A stretch of DNA of 5,963 nt, from NCBI GenBank assembly GCA_011375045.1, contig DRNB01000220.1:1-5963 (forward strand). Direction: 5' to 3'. This document shows positions 5,823-5,963 of this stretch, one piece after another. A program made the translations under genes and the position numbers. Source of the DNA: Aquifex aeolicus (lineage in GTDB: Bacteria > Aquificota > Aquificia > Aquificales > Aquificaceae). Under the pieces are notes generated by a model. The model saw nothing but the letters and a program-made list of their open reading frames with translations, was not told where the DNA came from and ran no database searches. Every line of letters begins with the position of its first letter. Positions within the stretch are counted from its first letter, which is position 1.

Positions 5823-5963
5823 GACCGACTCCACGAGTCTGAGATCCTCCTCCGTATCGATGCCGTGGTAGAAGTTCTCCGTAAGGAGAACCTTTATCCT
5901 CACACCTTTCTCCAAGAGCCTGAGCTGTTCGAGTCCCTCCATCCGCTCCAGCCTTCCCCTCTC
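5772..5963 (-). CDS. kdsB: 3-deoxy-manno-octulosonate cytidylyltransferase, C-terminal part (5' truncated by window edge)
   Basis: Reading the minus strand from the window edge, 63 residues are visible before the TAA at 5774-5772. They contain LERMEGLEQLRLLEKGVRIK (visible residues 5-24) and HGIDTEEDLRLVE (33-45), the standard C-terminal signature of KdsB (LExxEGLEQLRxLExGxxIxV...GIDTPEDLERV). KdsB couples Kdo to CMP, activating it for lipopolysaccharide inner-core synthesis in the cytoplasm; its presence supports a Gram-negative cell. About three quarters of the roughly 250-residue protein lies beyond the window. The last residues (about 50-63) extend past the usual family end, and they are the part encoded opposite the end of pilD. 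Confidence 0.88.
   Translation of the reverse strand, partial: ERGRLERMEGLEQLRLLEKGVRIKVLLTENFYHGIDTEEDLRLVESVLSKSEEGQYPVSEHHP
5874..5891 (+). terminator. Candidate stem-loop downstream of pilD (7-bp stem, GUAA loop)
   Basis: GTTCTCC (5874-5880) and GGAGAAC (5885-5891) pair perfectly around a GTAA loop, which fits the stable GNRA tetraloop class when read on the plus strand. The following sequence (CTTTAT) is only a poor U-tract. It starts 52 nt after the pilD stop and lies inside kdsB coding sequence. It could end or stabilise the plus-strand transcript, or it could be chance. Confidence 0.3.

Noticed and set aside
5252..5842. 196-codon plus-strand frame overlapping pilD
   Set aside because: It is offset from the confident prepilin peptidase frame, is rich in Arg, Ser and Pro, and has no motif. 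It is an out-of-frame shadow.

Overview
The window is a compact run of seven plus-strand genes meeting one minus-strand gene at the right edge. TonB-type energy transduction and KdsB (CMP-Kdo synthesis for lipopolysaccharide) point to a diderm, Gram-negative bacterium. Three things suggest a thermophile, possibly in or near Aquificota: heavy use of AGG and ATA codons at fairly high GC, almost no intergenic DNA, and an archaeal-type first enzyme of aromatic biosynthesis. The lineage is an inference. No mobile element, CRISPR array, tRNA or rRNA gene was recognised.

Layout, left to right: the C-terminal part of a TonB-family protein (1-318); an ADH synthase / class I aldolase-family enzyme (322-1122); FabI enoyl-ACP reductase (1156-1968); a short, degenerate molybdopterin-oxidoreductase-fold protein with an N-terminal 4Fe-4S motif (1965-3560); a long-form ribosome hibernation promoting factor (3591-4193); SecF (4195-5070); a type IV prepilin peptidase (5070-5822); and, on the minus strand, the C-terminus of KdsB (5772-5963). 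The gaps are 3, 33, -4, 30, 1 and -1 nt, so the plus-strand genes could form one operon or two. The only plausible internal promoter lies in the short AT-rich gap before hpf. No gap exceeds 33 nt, so there is no gene-free stretch to describe.

Functionally the cluster mixes housekeeping roles: aromatic precursor synthesis, fatty acid elongation, ribosome dormancy, Sec export and pilin maturation. SecF and prepilin peptidase are both inner-membrane export or processing factors and are probably co-translated. The least explained gene is the molybdopterin-fold protein. It keeps the iron-sulfur signature and the C-terminal domain pattern but lacks the segment that normally carries the metal ligand. 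Other points of note are secF without an adjacent secD, a 51-bp tail-to-tail coding overlap between the prepilin peptidase gene and kdsB, and a GNRA-capped hairpin inside the kdsB 3' end that could terminate the plus-strand transcript. No clearly novel defence or mobile system is visible.
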